DNA of 32,641 nucleotides from an uncultured Bacteroidales bacterium (lineage in GTDB: Bacteria > Bacteroidota > Bacteroidia > Bacteroidales > F082): positions 1 through 32,641 of the forward strand of contig CALBNV010000089.1 in assembly GCA_937896895.1 (NCBI GenBank), read 5' to 3'. Positions 9,272-16,741 of this stretch are shown one piece after another. The notes under the pieces were generated by a model. That model made no database searches. It was given only the letters and a program-made list of their open reading frames with translations, and was not told the origin of the DNA. Both the position numbers and the translations under genes were made by a program. Each line of letters starts with the position of its first letter. Positions within the stretch are counted from its first letter, which is position 1.

Positions 9272-9299
9272 GTAGAGACGGTGCATGCACCGTCTCTAC
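9272..9299. terminator. perfect 28-bp palindrome between convergent genes, likely bidirectional terminator or REP-like element
   Basis: GTAGAGACGGTGCA is followed directly by its exact reverse complement (14-bp arms, no spacer). It sits between two convergent genes, with an A-run before it on the plus strand (9263-9270). RNA from either strand would form a strong hairpin. The GTAGAGACG...CGTCTCTAC type recurs in many Bacteroidota genomes as far as I recall, so it may be a dispersed element as well as a terminator. Confidence 0.7.
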
Positions 9300-9324
9300 T
9301 ATTCTCTCTCTATTCTTTACTCTC

Positions 9325-11349
9325 TTATCTCTTAACCACTTTATTCACAACTGAATTTCCCTGGTTGTCGATGATTTCGAGCATGTAAACGCCTGTGTTG
9401 AAACCGTTGAGGTCGATGCGTACATTGTCAGAATTCGCCTTGACGGAGACCATCTCCTGACCGCAGACGTTATAGACCTTCACGACATCGATGTCATGAC
9501 CTTTGACATAGACGTTGCCGTTTGTCGGGTTAGGATAGATGTATGACTTGGCTGTCTCGTTTTCGCCGACTCCGGCATGGTCAACGAGAGTCTTCACGAT
9601 TCCGACAGATGTCTTGTCGTCAGGATAGATTGCCACAACCTCAACCAGATTTGATGCAGCACCTGTGTATTCCGTCTCATAAGATGTGTTTGTTGTGTTC
9701 TCGGCAAATTCACCGTTGACATAAACGTCGTAACTCAAGGCGTTGCCGCCTTCCGGAGCCTCCCAAGTTGCCGTCATAGTGTTAGCGCCGTCTTCAAGGT
9801 CGAAGCTGAGGTTCTGCACCGGATAAGGATGAACGTCGGTGTAGTCATAGAGGAAATGGCTGTTAATCATCTCCTTGGTTCCGAGATTCTGCATCCATGC
9901 CGAGACTTCGAGGTCGCTCATCTCTTCAACGTGTGTTGATGACATGTCGAATGAATATTCAATGTGCTGGCATTCACCTGCCGGGATGTTAAGGGCGACA
10001 CCATTCGCGCCTGTCAACATCTTCATCATGATGTGGTGGAATGTCGTCTCGCCGTTGCTGCCGACATTGTTGTGGGTTTCTTTTTCATTCACAGTGACAA
10101 AAGCCTTTTCGACAGTCATGTCATAATATGACATGAAATCGACCTTGACGTTGATTGTGTTACCGTCAACATTGAATGAGCCTCTCACGTCGCCGTAAGC
10201 AGGTGTGGCGTATGAAGCTGTCATGGCTGCCTGCGAAACAGCACCATAACCTTGGTCAGCGCCATCAAGGAAAGTCTGCGGGACAGCACTCACACCGTAA
10301 TATGTTCTTCTTGTGCCGCCTTCAGCTGTGTAATATGGGTCACCGTTGCCAGGCCAGTTCATCGGGTATTTCGTGTAGGTGTATTTGCCTTGGTTGCTGT
10401 TTTCCAATGCCACCATCGCGCTGTTCACATTGACGCATGGTCCGCATGTCGAGCTTGAGAAATGCTCAATCATGGAGATTCTCTGTGCCGAGCCGAGTGG
10501 GACGCTCACAGCTTTTTCGAGGTTGTTGTTCGTGAGGTCGTCATCGTCACCGCCGTTGACAGACTCGATGCCGACAGAGAGCATATAGCTTCCCGGAATA
10601 AGTTCCATAGGAACAGCAAAAGTGTATTGTGCTGTCTGAAGTGATTCCAAGCTTGTGCTGAATGTCTCTTCAACCATTTCATTTTCATCAACTTGATAGG
10701 CAACCGTGAGTTCGTTGATTGTATTGACACCTTTGTTCATCACAGTGAAACTGACATCGGTCATTCCGGCAACAAGGATAGAATTGACATCAATTGAATT
10801 CAGACAGATGTCAAGATTTTCCATGGAGAAGACCTCAATATCATCGAAATACCAGTTGTTGATGTTGTAGCTGTTTCCTGTGAAGGTGATGCCAAACATG
10901 ACTGAACTCTGTCCCATGTCAGATGTTGCGATGTTTTCGTTGACCTCCCAAGAACCGCTCGAACTGTAATTCTGAGTCCAGCCTTCGTTCCATGTGGTGC
11001 CGCCATCGGAAGACGTGCAGACTGACAGCACCTGTGAACCGGAATAGTTGTCGAGAGCATGTTTGAATGACACAACAACTGATGAAATCCCTGTAAGGTC
11101 AACAGCTGGTGTGCAGAGACGTGATGTTCCGTTGAACTGCGGTTCCCAGTAAAGCATCATCTCGTTGGCGCTTCCGCCGGCGTTCTCCGTGGCTGAAATG
11201 CCCCAGTTCGATGTGCCTGACCCTTTGATTGTCCATCCTGACGGCATTGTTGAACCATCAAAATGTTCGCTGATAAACGTTGCTCTTGTCTGTGCAAACA
11301 CTGACACTGAAAGCAATAATGCTAATGCAAATAGTAATGGTTTTTTCAT
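9325..11349 (-). CDS. T9SS cargo protein with adhesin-like and Omp28/thioredoxin-like domains
   Basis: This 674-residue protein is exported and then secreted or surface-attached by the type IX system. The signal peptide is MKKPLLFALALLLSVSVFAQ. Residues 25-175 look like a choice-of-anchor J/cleaved-adhesin jelly roll (SEHFDGSTMPSGW ... WYFDDIEV). A CARDB-like Ig segment spans about 180-285. An Omp28-related thioredoxin-like domain (about 290-490) begins MIEHFSSSTCGPC, with the CxxC pair at C302 and C305. A fibronectin III-like part follows (about 515-590). The last 70 residues are a T9SS sorting tail (YIYPNPTNGNVYV ... GVYMLEI ... KVVKR). The function is unknown; the CGPC pair could be redox active. 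It is monocistronic with its own promoter. Confidence 0.86.
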   Translation of the reverse strand: MKKPLLFALALLLSVSVFAQTRATFISEHFDGSTMPSGWTIKGSGTSNWGISATENAGGSANEMMLYWEPQFNGTSRLCTPAVDLTGISSVVVSFKHALDNYSGSQVLSVCTSSDGGTTWNEGWTQNYSSSGSWEVNENIATSDMGQSSVMFGITFTGNSYNINNWYFDDIEVFSMENLDICLNSIDVNSILVAGMTDVSFTVMNKGVNTINELTVAYQVDENEMVEETFSTSLESLQTAQYTFAVPMELIPGSYMLSVGIESVNGGDDDDLTNNNLEKAVSVPLGSAQRISMIEHFSSSTCGPCVNVNSAMVALENSNQGKYTYTKYPMNWPGNGDPYYTAEGGTRRTYYGVSAVPQTFLDGADQGYGAVSQAAMTASYATPAYGDVRGSFNVDGNTINVKVDFMSYYDMTVEKAFVTVNEKETHNNVGSNGETTFHHIMMKMLTGANGVALNIPAGECQHIEYSFDMSSTHVEEMSDLEVSAWMQNLGTKEMINSHFLYDYTDVHPYPVQNLSFDLEDGANTMTATWEAPEGGNALSYDVYVNGEFAENTTNTSYETEYTGAASNLVEVVAIYPDDKTSVGIVKTLVDHAGVGENETAKSYIYPNPTNGNVYVKGHDIDVVKVYNVCGQEMVSVKANSDNVRIDLNGFNTGVYMLEIIDNQGNSVVNKVVKR

Positions 11350-11374
11350 AGATGTAAATTTTAAAATTACGCTG

Positions 11375-11382
11375 CAAAGTTA
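11375..11382 (-). promoter_or_regulatory. -7 promoter box for the T9SS cargo gene
   Basis: On the minus strand this reads TAACTTTG, a perfect TAnnTTTG, 25 bases before the ATG at 11349. It faces away from the plus-strand box at 11427-11434, giving a divergent promoter pair. Confidence 0.55.
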
Positions 11383-11426
11383 ATATTTTTCAAAAGCCAA
11401 AAAGACCTTTTTTGAAAAAAAATATG

Positions 11427-11434
11427 TACTTTTG
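11427..11434 (+). promoter_or_regulatory. -7 promoter box for the antitoxin gene
   Basis: TACTTTTG is a perfect match to TAnnTTTG, 11 bases before the ATG at 11446. A TTTG at 11411-11414 is closer (12-base gap) than a normal -33 box. The short distance would give a leader of only a few bases for the first ATG, or about 20 for the ATG at 11458. Confidence 0.5.
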
Positions 11435-11445
11435 CAAAAATAATT

Positions 11446-11658
11446 ATGGAAAACAAAATGGCACAAATTACATTTGAGTACGATGCCCGAAAACCTATAT
11501 TTTCGGAGCTGATAAAAGTTTTCATCACCGCCGGAGCAAAAAAGATGGACAGAGACATTCCAAACAAAGAAACTGTCGAGGCAATAAAAGAAGCGAGGAC
11601 TTGCAATGGCAAGCGGTTCACAAATTTTGATGAGTTGATTAAAGATTTAGAGAGTTAA
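11446..11658 (+). CDS. small antitoxin-like protein (RelB/DinJ-like partner of YafQ-type toxin)
   Basis: This is a 70-residue protein (66 if started at the second ATG, 11458). It has an N-terminal beta-strand (AQITFEYDARKPIFSELI) and a C-terminal tail (KRFTNFDELIKDLES) like those of type II antitoxins. The N-terminus would bind DNA and the C-terminus the toxin. Its TAA shares one base with the ATG of the following toxin remnant, the usual antitoxin-toxin coupling. The call leans on that downstream gene, because the protein itself is short and weakly distinctive. The reading frame is intact although the toxin is gutted. Confidence 0.65.
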   Translation: MENKMAQITFEYDARKPIFSELIKVFITAGAKKMDRDIPNKETVEAIKEARTCNGKRFTNFDELIKDLES

Positions 11659-11768
11659 TGTATTCAATAATATACACCAGTAAGTTCAAAAAAGACTATA
11701 AGAGGTGTTTGTCAAGGGATTATTACATCGAATTGGTGAGAACAGGAACTCACTCTGATTTATTTTAG
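11658..11768 (+). pseudogene. internally deleted YafQ/RelE-type toxin remnant
   Basis: The 36-codon frame begins MYSIIYTSKFKKDYKRCLS and ends ELVRTGTHSDLF. These are the typical first and last segments of YafQ-family mRNA-cleaving toxins, which are normally about 90 residues. The roughly 50 residues between, which hold the core beta-sheet and catalytic histidines, are missing, and the join keeps the frame. The frame overlaps the antitoxin stop by one base and ends 2 bp before the M20 gene. It is almost certainly not an active RNase. It could persist as a decoy, but decay is the simpler view. Confidence 0.8.
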
Positions 11769-11770
11769 AC

Positions 11771-13003
11771 ATGAAAGATTCTATTTCAGATAAGTCACGA
11801 GAGTATTTTCCGGAGGTCGTCGCGATACGGCGGCAGCTGCACCAGCATCCGGAATTGAGTTTCTGCGAAAAAGAAACCGCCGAACTCATCAAACGCTGTC
11901 TTGCTTCAAAAGACATAGAGTTTCAATCAGATATAGCAGGTTGCGGGATCGTCGCCACAATAAAAGGAACAAAAAAAACTCCACACTTCACTCTCAAAAC
12001 TTCACACTTGACAATAGCCTTACGCGCCGACATGGACGCACTCCCGATTCAGGAGACGAACGACATTCCTTACCGCTCGGTGAATCAAGGTGTGATGCAC
12101 GCCTGCGGTCATGACGTGCACACGGCGATGCTTCTCGGAACAGCTTTGATACTTAATGATTTACGCAATAAATTCGACGGAACCGTCAAGCTCGTCTTTC
12201 AGCCGGGCGAAGAGAAACTCCCCGGCGGCGCGTCGCTGATTTTAGATTCCGGCATCTTGAATGACGTTCAACTTATTATCGGACAGCATGTTACGCCCGA
12301 CTTGAGTTGCGGCGAAGTCGGCTTTCATCCAGGGCCTTACATGGCGTCGTGCGATGAAGTCAATATATTAATAAAAGGTGTGGGCGGTCACGGCGCGAAA
12401 CCAGCGGAACGAAACCAAACCGTTGTCGCGGCGGCGAAGATTGTCACGAGACTCGCGGAGATGTATCCGGAAAATGACGAAACAGTTTATAAGTCAAACG
12501 GACTGCTGAGTTTCGGCGAATTTCTCGCCGACGGCACCTATAACGTCGTCCCATCGCAGGTGTCGCTCAAAGGCACAATGCGCACCTTCGATGAAAACAA
12601 ACGTAAGTCATTAAAAGACAATATTTTAAGAATAGCCAACGAGACGGCTTCCGAACACGGCTGCACCGCCGAGGTCTTTATTGAAACAGGTTATCCGTCG
12701 GTGAAAAATGACGAGAGACTCACGGTGTTCTGCAAGAAAACGGCGGAAGAATATCTTTGTGAAACAAACGTGAAATCCGTCCCGCAGCTGATGACCGCCG
12801 AGGATTTCGGTTGGTATTCGCAGAAAATCCCGGCTTGTTTTTACCGTCTTGGAACGGCAAACCCCGACAAGAACATTTATTCAAAACAACATACAGCAAC
12901 ATTTGACATTGACGAGAACGCCATGCAGCTTGGCATCGGGTTGATGTCGTATTTAACATTAAAAATCATTGAAAATGAAGATCTTATTAGCACACGCAAT
13001 TAA
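11771..13003 (+). CDS. M20-family amidohydrolase (N-acyl-amino-acid/hippurate hydrolase type)
   Basis: This is a 410-residue cytoplasmic metallo-amidohydrolase of the M20D/AbgB-like group, which releases amino acids from N-acyl or peptide-like amides. Metal and catalytic motifs are RADMDALP (85-92), HACGHDVH (110-117, giving C112, H114 and D115) and the general-base pair QPGEE (E147-E148). A late SKQHTATFD supplies the C-terminal histidine. Before RADMDA there is an unusual short insert (about 69-80, TPHFTLKTSHL) encoded by a dispersed repeat (see findings). The gene ends inside the next one (29-base overlap). Substrate cannot be read from the sequence. Confidence 0.88.
   Translation: MKDSISDKSREYFPEVVAIRRQLHQHPELSFCEKETAELIKRCLASKDIEFQSDIAGCGIVATIKGTKKTPHFTLKTSHLTIALRADMDALPIQETNDIPYRSVNQGVMHACGHDVHTAMLLGTALILNDLRNKFDGTVKLVFQPGEEKLPGGASLILDSGILNDVQLIIGQHVTPDLSCGEVGFHPGPYMASCDEVNILIKGVGGHGAKPAERNQTVVAAAKIVTRLAEMYPENDETVYKSNGLLSFGEFLADGTYNVVPSQVSLKGTMRTFDENKRKSLKDNILRIANETASEHGCTAEVFIETGYPSVKNDERLTVFCKKTAEEYLCETNVKSVPQLMTAEDFGWYSQKIPACFYRLGTANPDKNIYSKQHTATFDIDENAMQLGIGLMSYLTLKIIENEDLISTRN
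11986..12011 (+). repeat. dispersed short repeat inside the M20 gene
   Basis: The sequence is CTTCACTCTCAA followed by AACTTCACACTTGA. It matches 25 of 26 bases of the minus-strand repeat at 5822-5854 once that copy's 7-base insert is removed. It encodes an extra, poorly conserved segment between two conserved strands of the amidohydrolase. Confidence 0.6.
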
Positions 13004-13526
13004 AGAGGAGAAAGTTGAAATCAGCATTCCTGACGCCGAAGTCGCATACGTTGAGACCGGTGTCGCAAAAGCACGCGCCGCATTGCGCCTGATGCATGCA
13101 GTCTGCGAATTTCATCCCGACATGGTTATAAATTTCGGCACCTCCGGGACCGTAAACCACGAAGTCGGCGACATCATCATCTGCAACAGATTCGTTGACA
13201 GAGACTTACGCAACGTCCACTTCGGCGATGTCATCTCCGAAATTAAATTTGAAGATGTCAATCTGTCGAAACTTCTCGGAAAAGAATTAAACGCAATATC
13301 ATCAGGAACCGTGAACACCGGCGACAGCTTCGTCACCGAAGTCGCTGATTTTGAAGGCGACTGTATCGATATGGAGGCTTTCGCCGAAGCCGATGTTTGC
13401 CGCGAAATGAACATTCCTTTCATCTCCGTGAAATACATCACCGACGTCGTCGGGAAGAACTCCGTCGAGGCATGGCAGGACAAGCTCGCCGACGCGAGAC
13501 AGGCTCTCACCGAATTTTTCAGGTAA
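12975..13526 (+). CDS. MTA/SAH nucleosidase-like protein (phosphorylase superfamily)
   Basis: This 183-residue protein has the nucleoside phosphorylase/nucleosidase fold. Visible elements are the N-terminal strand KILLAHAIKEE, NFGTSGTV (54-61; the glycine-rich binding loop), NTGDSFV, the DMEAFAEA motif where MTA/SAH nucleosidases place the ribose-binding Met-Glu, and KYITDVVG with the candidate catalytic Asp. It is shorter than typical Pfs (about 230 residues). The role would be cleavage of 5'-methylthioadenosine or S-adenosylhomocysteine, or a related nucleoside. The ATG at 12975 lies within the M20 gene (29-base overlap in another frame), so translation is probably coupled. YgiQ follows after 3 bp, and a radical SAM enzyme releases 5'-deoxyadenosine, a known substrate of this family. 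Confidence 0.8.
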   Translation: MKILLAHAIKEEKVEISIPDAEVAYVETGVAKARAALRLMHAVCEFHPDMVINFGTSGTVNHEVGDIIICNRFVDRDLRNVHFGDVISEIKFEDVNLSKLLGKELNAISSGTVNTGDSFVTEVADFEGDCIDMEAFAEADVCREMNIPFISVKYITDVVGKNSVEAWQDKLADARQALTEFFR

Positions 13527-13529
13527 GAC

Positions 13530-15314
13530 ATGAACTTGCTCGACTGGCTTCCGATAACGAAAAAAGAGACCGACCTGCGCGGTTGGGACGAGGTTGACAT
13601 CGTGATCGTCAGCGGTGACGCTTACGTTGACCACCCCGCTTTTGGCGCTGCCGTCATCGGACGCGTGCTGGAACGAGAAGGTTACAAGGTCGCGATAATA
13701 CCGCAGCCCAACTGGCGTGATGACCTCCGCGACTTCAAGAAGTTCGGGCGACCGCGTCTTTTCTTCGGCGTCTCCGCCGGCTGCATGGACTCGATGGTGA
13801 ACCATTACACCGCCAACAAACGTCTCCGCAGCAACGACGCCTACACGCCAGGCGGCGAGGCAGGTTTCCGCCCCGACTACGCCACTGTCGTCTATTCAAA
13901 CATCCTCAAGGAGTTATATCCCGACACACCAGTCGTCATCGGCGGCATCGAGGCTTCACTGCGCCGCGTCACACACTACGACTATTGGTCCGACTCGCTC
14001 AAGCCAAGCATCCTCGTTGACTCCAAAGCCGACCTCGGAATTTACGGAATGGGCGAACTCGGAATCGTAGAAATCGCAAAAGCAATCGAATCGGGCAAGA
14101 AAATCAATGAGATAACAGATATTCCGCAGACTTTCTTCTTGAAAGACAAATCACAGAAAGTCGAATCAAGATGGGACGACATCACACTTGTGTCACATGA
14201 AATATGTCTTAAAGACAAGAAACTTTACGCCTCAAATTTCAGACATATTGAAGAGGAGTCGAACAAGAAGCACGCCTCACGCCTGATTCAAGACGTTGGC
14301 AGTCAGACGCTTTACGTCAATCCACCGTATCCCACGTTCACCGAGGAGCAGATTGACGCCTCATTCGACCTGCCATACACGCGGATGCCGCACCCGAAAT
14401 ATGCGAAGCGCGGCCCTATTCCGGCATACGAGATGATACGTCATTCCGTCAACATCCACAGAGGCTGCTTCGGCGGCTGCGCGTTCTGCACCATCTCCGC
14501 ACATCAAGGGAAATTCGTGGCGTCAAGAAGCCGCGAGTCCATCCTCAAGGAAATCGATAAAGTGACGCAGATGCCTGATTTCAAAGGCTATATCAGCGAC
14601 CTCGGAGGACCGTCGGCGAACATGTACCGAATGCACGGGAAAGACGAGTCGCTGTGTGAGAAGTGCGTCCGCCCGACATGCATACAACCTAATATCTGCA
14701 AGAACCTCGACACAAGTCACAAAGCACTGACCGAGCTTTACAAAGAAGTGGATAAGAACCCGCAAGTCAAGAAAGTCACGATAGGCTCAGGAATCCGATA
14801 CGATTTGTTTTTGACCAACGAGGACACGGACGGGAGACTCGGTTACAACGAGTATTTCGAACAACTTGTGAGCCGTCATGTGAGTGGCAGGTTAAAAGTC
14901 GCGCCCGAACACGTCAGCGATAACGTGTTGAGACTCATGCGGAAACCGTCGTTCACGTTGTTTTTAAAGCTGAAGAAACGTTTCGATTCCATCAACGAGA
15001 GATATCATCTGAACCAGCAGCTCATCCCGTATTTCATCTCAAGCCATCCGGCGTGCAGACTTGAAGACATGGCAGAACTTGCCTTGAAAACCAAGGAGTT
15101 AGGCTATCATCTCGAACAGGTTCAGGACTTCACCCCGACACCGATGACATTGGCGACGGAGATTTACTATTCGGGTTATGACCCATACACGCTGAAGCCT
15201 GTTTTCGTGGCGAAGACGAAAGAAGAGAAGCTGGCGCAACAGCGGTTCTTTTTCTGGTACAAACCTGAAAACCGTCAATGGGTCGCGCAGATGATGCGGA
15301 AATTCAGGAGATAG
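13530..15314 (+). CDS. ygiQ: YgiQ family radical SAM protein
   Basis: This is a 594-residue radical SAM enzyme of the YgiQ/UPF0313 family, whose reaction is unknown. The N-terminal region (1-270) has family landmarks such as DWLPITKKE, SGDAYVDHPAFG, GGIEASLRR and HYDYWSD, and resembles a B12-binding-like fold. The 4Fe-4S motif is C313-x3-C317-x2-C320 in HRGCFGGCAFCTIS. The C-terminal part includes KVAPEHVS and EQVQDFTPTPMT. It starts 3 bp after the nucleosidase stop as the third gene of a tight operon, and its TAG abuts base to base the stop of the convergent SUMF1-like gene. Confidence 0.92.
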   Translation: MNLLDWLPITKKETDLRGWDEVDIVIVSGDAYVDHPAFGAAVIGRVLEREGYKVAIIPQPNWRDDLRDFKKFGRPRLFFGVSAGCMDSMVNHYTANKRLRSNDAYTPGGEAGFRPDYATVVYSNILKELYPDTPVVIGGIEASLRRVTHYDYWSDSLKPSILVDSKADLGIYGMGELGIVEIAKAIESGKKINEITDIPQTFFLKDKSQKVESRWDDITLVSHEICLKDKKLYASNFRHIEEESNKKHASRLIQDVGSQTLYVNPPYPTFTEEQIDASFDLPYTRMPHPKYAKRGPIPAYEMIRHSVNIHRGCFGGCAFCTISAHQGKFVASRSRESILKEIDKVTQMPDFKGYISDLGGPSANMYRMHGKDESLCEKCVRPTCIQPNICKNLDTSHKALTELYKEVDKNPQVKKVTIGSGIRYDLFLTNEDTDGRLGYNEYFEQLVSRHVSGRLKVAPEHVSDNVLRLMRKPSFTLFLKLKKRFDSINERYHLNQQLIPYFISSHPACRLEDMAELALKTKELGYHLEQVQDFTPTPMTLATEIYYSGYDPYTLKPVFVAKTKEEKLAQQRFFFWYKPENRQWVAQMMRKFRR

Positions 15315-16175
15315 TTACTTTACGATCACGAGCCTGAAACCTGTCTGATAGTCTTGATAATGAATGCCTTGCTTGTAACGTGTCGTTACACGCGCATACT
15401 TTGGAGGGTTGTTCCAGCTCCCGCCGCGGAACACTTTATAGCCCGTACCATAGTTTGTCCCTTCAGGGTTATGGACGGTATCATTGGGTGTCTCGACATA
15501 ATCTTCATACCAGTCGCGGCAAATCTCCCACACGTTACCGCTCATGTCATATAACCCGAGTTCGTTAGGTGATTTGCTTCCAACGACCGAACATTTAGAA
15601 TAACCCTGATTAGTGACAGCGACACTTGAATAGTCATCACTGCCGGCGTATTTCTTGTAAGATGTTGATTTTCCGCCTCTTGCGGCATACTCCCATTGCG
15701 CTTCCGTCGGCAAGGCGAAACTCAATCCTGTTATATTGTACAATTTATTAATGAAATTAACAGCATCGCTATACGACACTCTGTAAGCCGGGTAATCGTT
15801 GCCAAGGCCGTATGAGTTTTCCCATTCCAAAGAGGAGTCGTCACCACATTTGGTATCCATGACAGCATACCAAAGTGCCTGTGTCACCTCTTTCTTGCCG
15901 ATATAAAAACTTGACAAACTCACATTATGAACCGGTCTCTCGTTATCAAAAGCCTCGTCAAGTGAGTCGCCCATCATGAACACACCACCTTCGACATACA
16001 CCAAATCACGAATAGCGTCACGGACAACGTTCCTGTCAGCCTTTATATTAAAATCGCTATTCCATTGAATTTCAAAGCCATTAATCGATTCGTTAGTGGT
16101 TTTGTCCTTTTTTTTACAACTCGAAAGTCCTGCGATGACAACACATGCAATCACAATTGATAATATTTTTTTCAT
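15315..16175 (-). CDS. SUMF1/formylglycine-generating-enzyme-fold lipoprotein
   Basis: This is a 286-residue exported lipoprotein. The ATG at 16175 is chosen over an upstream TTG-type extension because it begins a lipoprotein signal (MKKILSIVIACVVIAGLSSC) with a good lipobox. From about residue 55 it has a SUMF1 domain: YVEGGVFMMGD, NERPVHNVSLSSFYIGKKEVT, LPTEAQWEYAARGG, LGLYDMSGNVWE, and VFRGGSWNN ... GFRLVIV. The cysteines that true formylglycine-generating enzymes use just after RGGSW are absent (NNPPKYARVTTRY). It is therefore unlikely to oxidise sulfatases, like many gliding- and envelope-associated members of this fold. No sulfatase gene is nearby. A near-consensus -7 box (TAATTTTA, 16194-16201, minus strand) precedes it. 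Confidence 0.86.
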   Translation of the reverse strand: MKKILSIVIACVVIAGLSSCKKKDKTTNESINGFEIQWNSDFNIKADRNVVRDAIRDLVYVEGGVFMMGDSLDEAFDNERPVHNVSLSSFYIGKKEVTQALWYAVMDTKCGDDSSLEWENSYGLGNDYPAYRVSYSDAVNFINKLYNITGLSFALPTEAQWEYAARGGKSTSYKKYAGSDDYSSVAVTNQGYSKCSVVGSKSPNELGLYDMSGNVWEICRDWYEDYVETPNDTVHNPEGTNYGTGYKVFRGGSWNNPPKYARVTTRYKQGIHYQDYQTGFRLVIVK

Positions 16176-16264
16176 CTCAAAAATTTTAGAGCGTAAAATT
16201 ACAACTTTTTTCATTAAGCAAATAAATTTTTATAAAATTTTTCAACAGCCTCAAACATTAATAG

Positions 16265-16272
16265 TAACTTTG
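16265..16272 (+). promoter_or_regulatory. -7 promoter box for recX
   Basis: TAACTTTG is a perfect -7 match ending only 4 bases before the recX ATG at 16277. With the usual spacing the transcript would begin at or next to the ATG, giving a leaderless mRNA. Confidence 0.55.
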
Positions 16273-16276
16273 CCAC

Positions 16277-16741
16277 ATGATTCAGACGTTTGATGCCATA
16301 TTAAAGAAGGTTTTGCATTTTTGTTCATATCAAGACCGTTGTCAGTCGGAGGTAAGGATGAAGATTTCATCATTTGACATTTCATCTTCCGACAAGGAGA
16401 AAATCATGCAACTGCTTATAGATGAAGGTTTTATTGACGACAATCGTTTTGCCCGCACTTTCGTGAGAAGCAAGATTCACCTGAAAAAATGGGGTGTGAA
16501 TAAAATCAAGGTGGCGTTGAAGCAGAAAGGCGTGAGCGATGATGTCATACACGATGCGCTGGCTGAAATCGACTCTGATGTCTATCGGAATGAGCTTATG
16601 AGACTTCTCAAATCGAAGAAAATCAACGAGTCGGACGATTTCAAGTGGAAAGCGAAACTGGCGCAATACGGCATACAAAAAGGTTACGAGCCGTGTCTCG
16701 TCTGGGATGTCATCAAGGAATTGGAAAACTATTCGTCGTAG
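16277..16741 (+). CDS. recX: RecX family regulator of RecA
   Basis: This is a 154-residue cytoplasmic protein of three-helix repeats that modulates RecA filaments. Family features are CSYQDRCQSEVRMKI (residues 16-30), then LIDEGFIDDNRFARTFVRSKIHLKKWGVNKI, KQKGVSDDVIHDAL, and a third repeat ending KGYEPCLVWDVIKEL. Length and motif order fit RecX. The start is fixed by the short N-terminus before the first repeat. No recA is in the window. Its last 13 bases overlap the convergent acyltransferase gene. Confidence 0.88.
   Translation: MIQTFDAILKKVLHFCSYQDRCQSEVRMKISSFDISSSDKEKIMQLLIDEGFIDDNRFARTFVRSKIHLKKWGVNKIKVALKQKGVSDDVIHDALAEIDSDVYRNELMRLLKSKKINESDDFKWKAKLAQYGIQKGYEPCLVWDVIKELENYSS

Noticed and set aside
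11411..11434. Full -33/-7 promoter for the antitoxin
   Set aside because: The TTTG is only 12 bases from the -7 box, too close for a standard -33 element; only the -7 box is kept.
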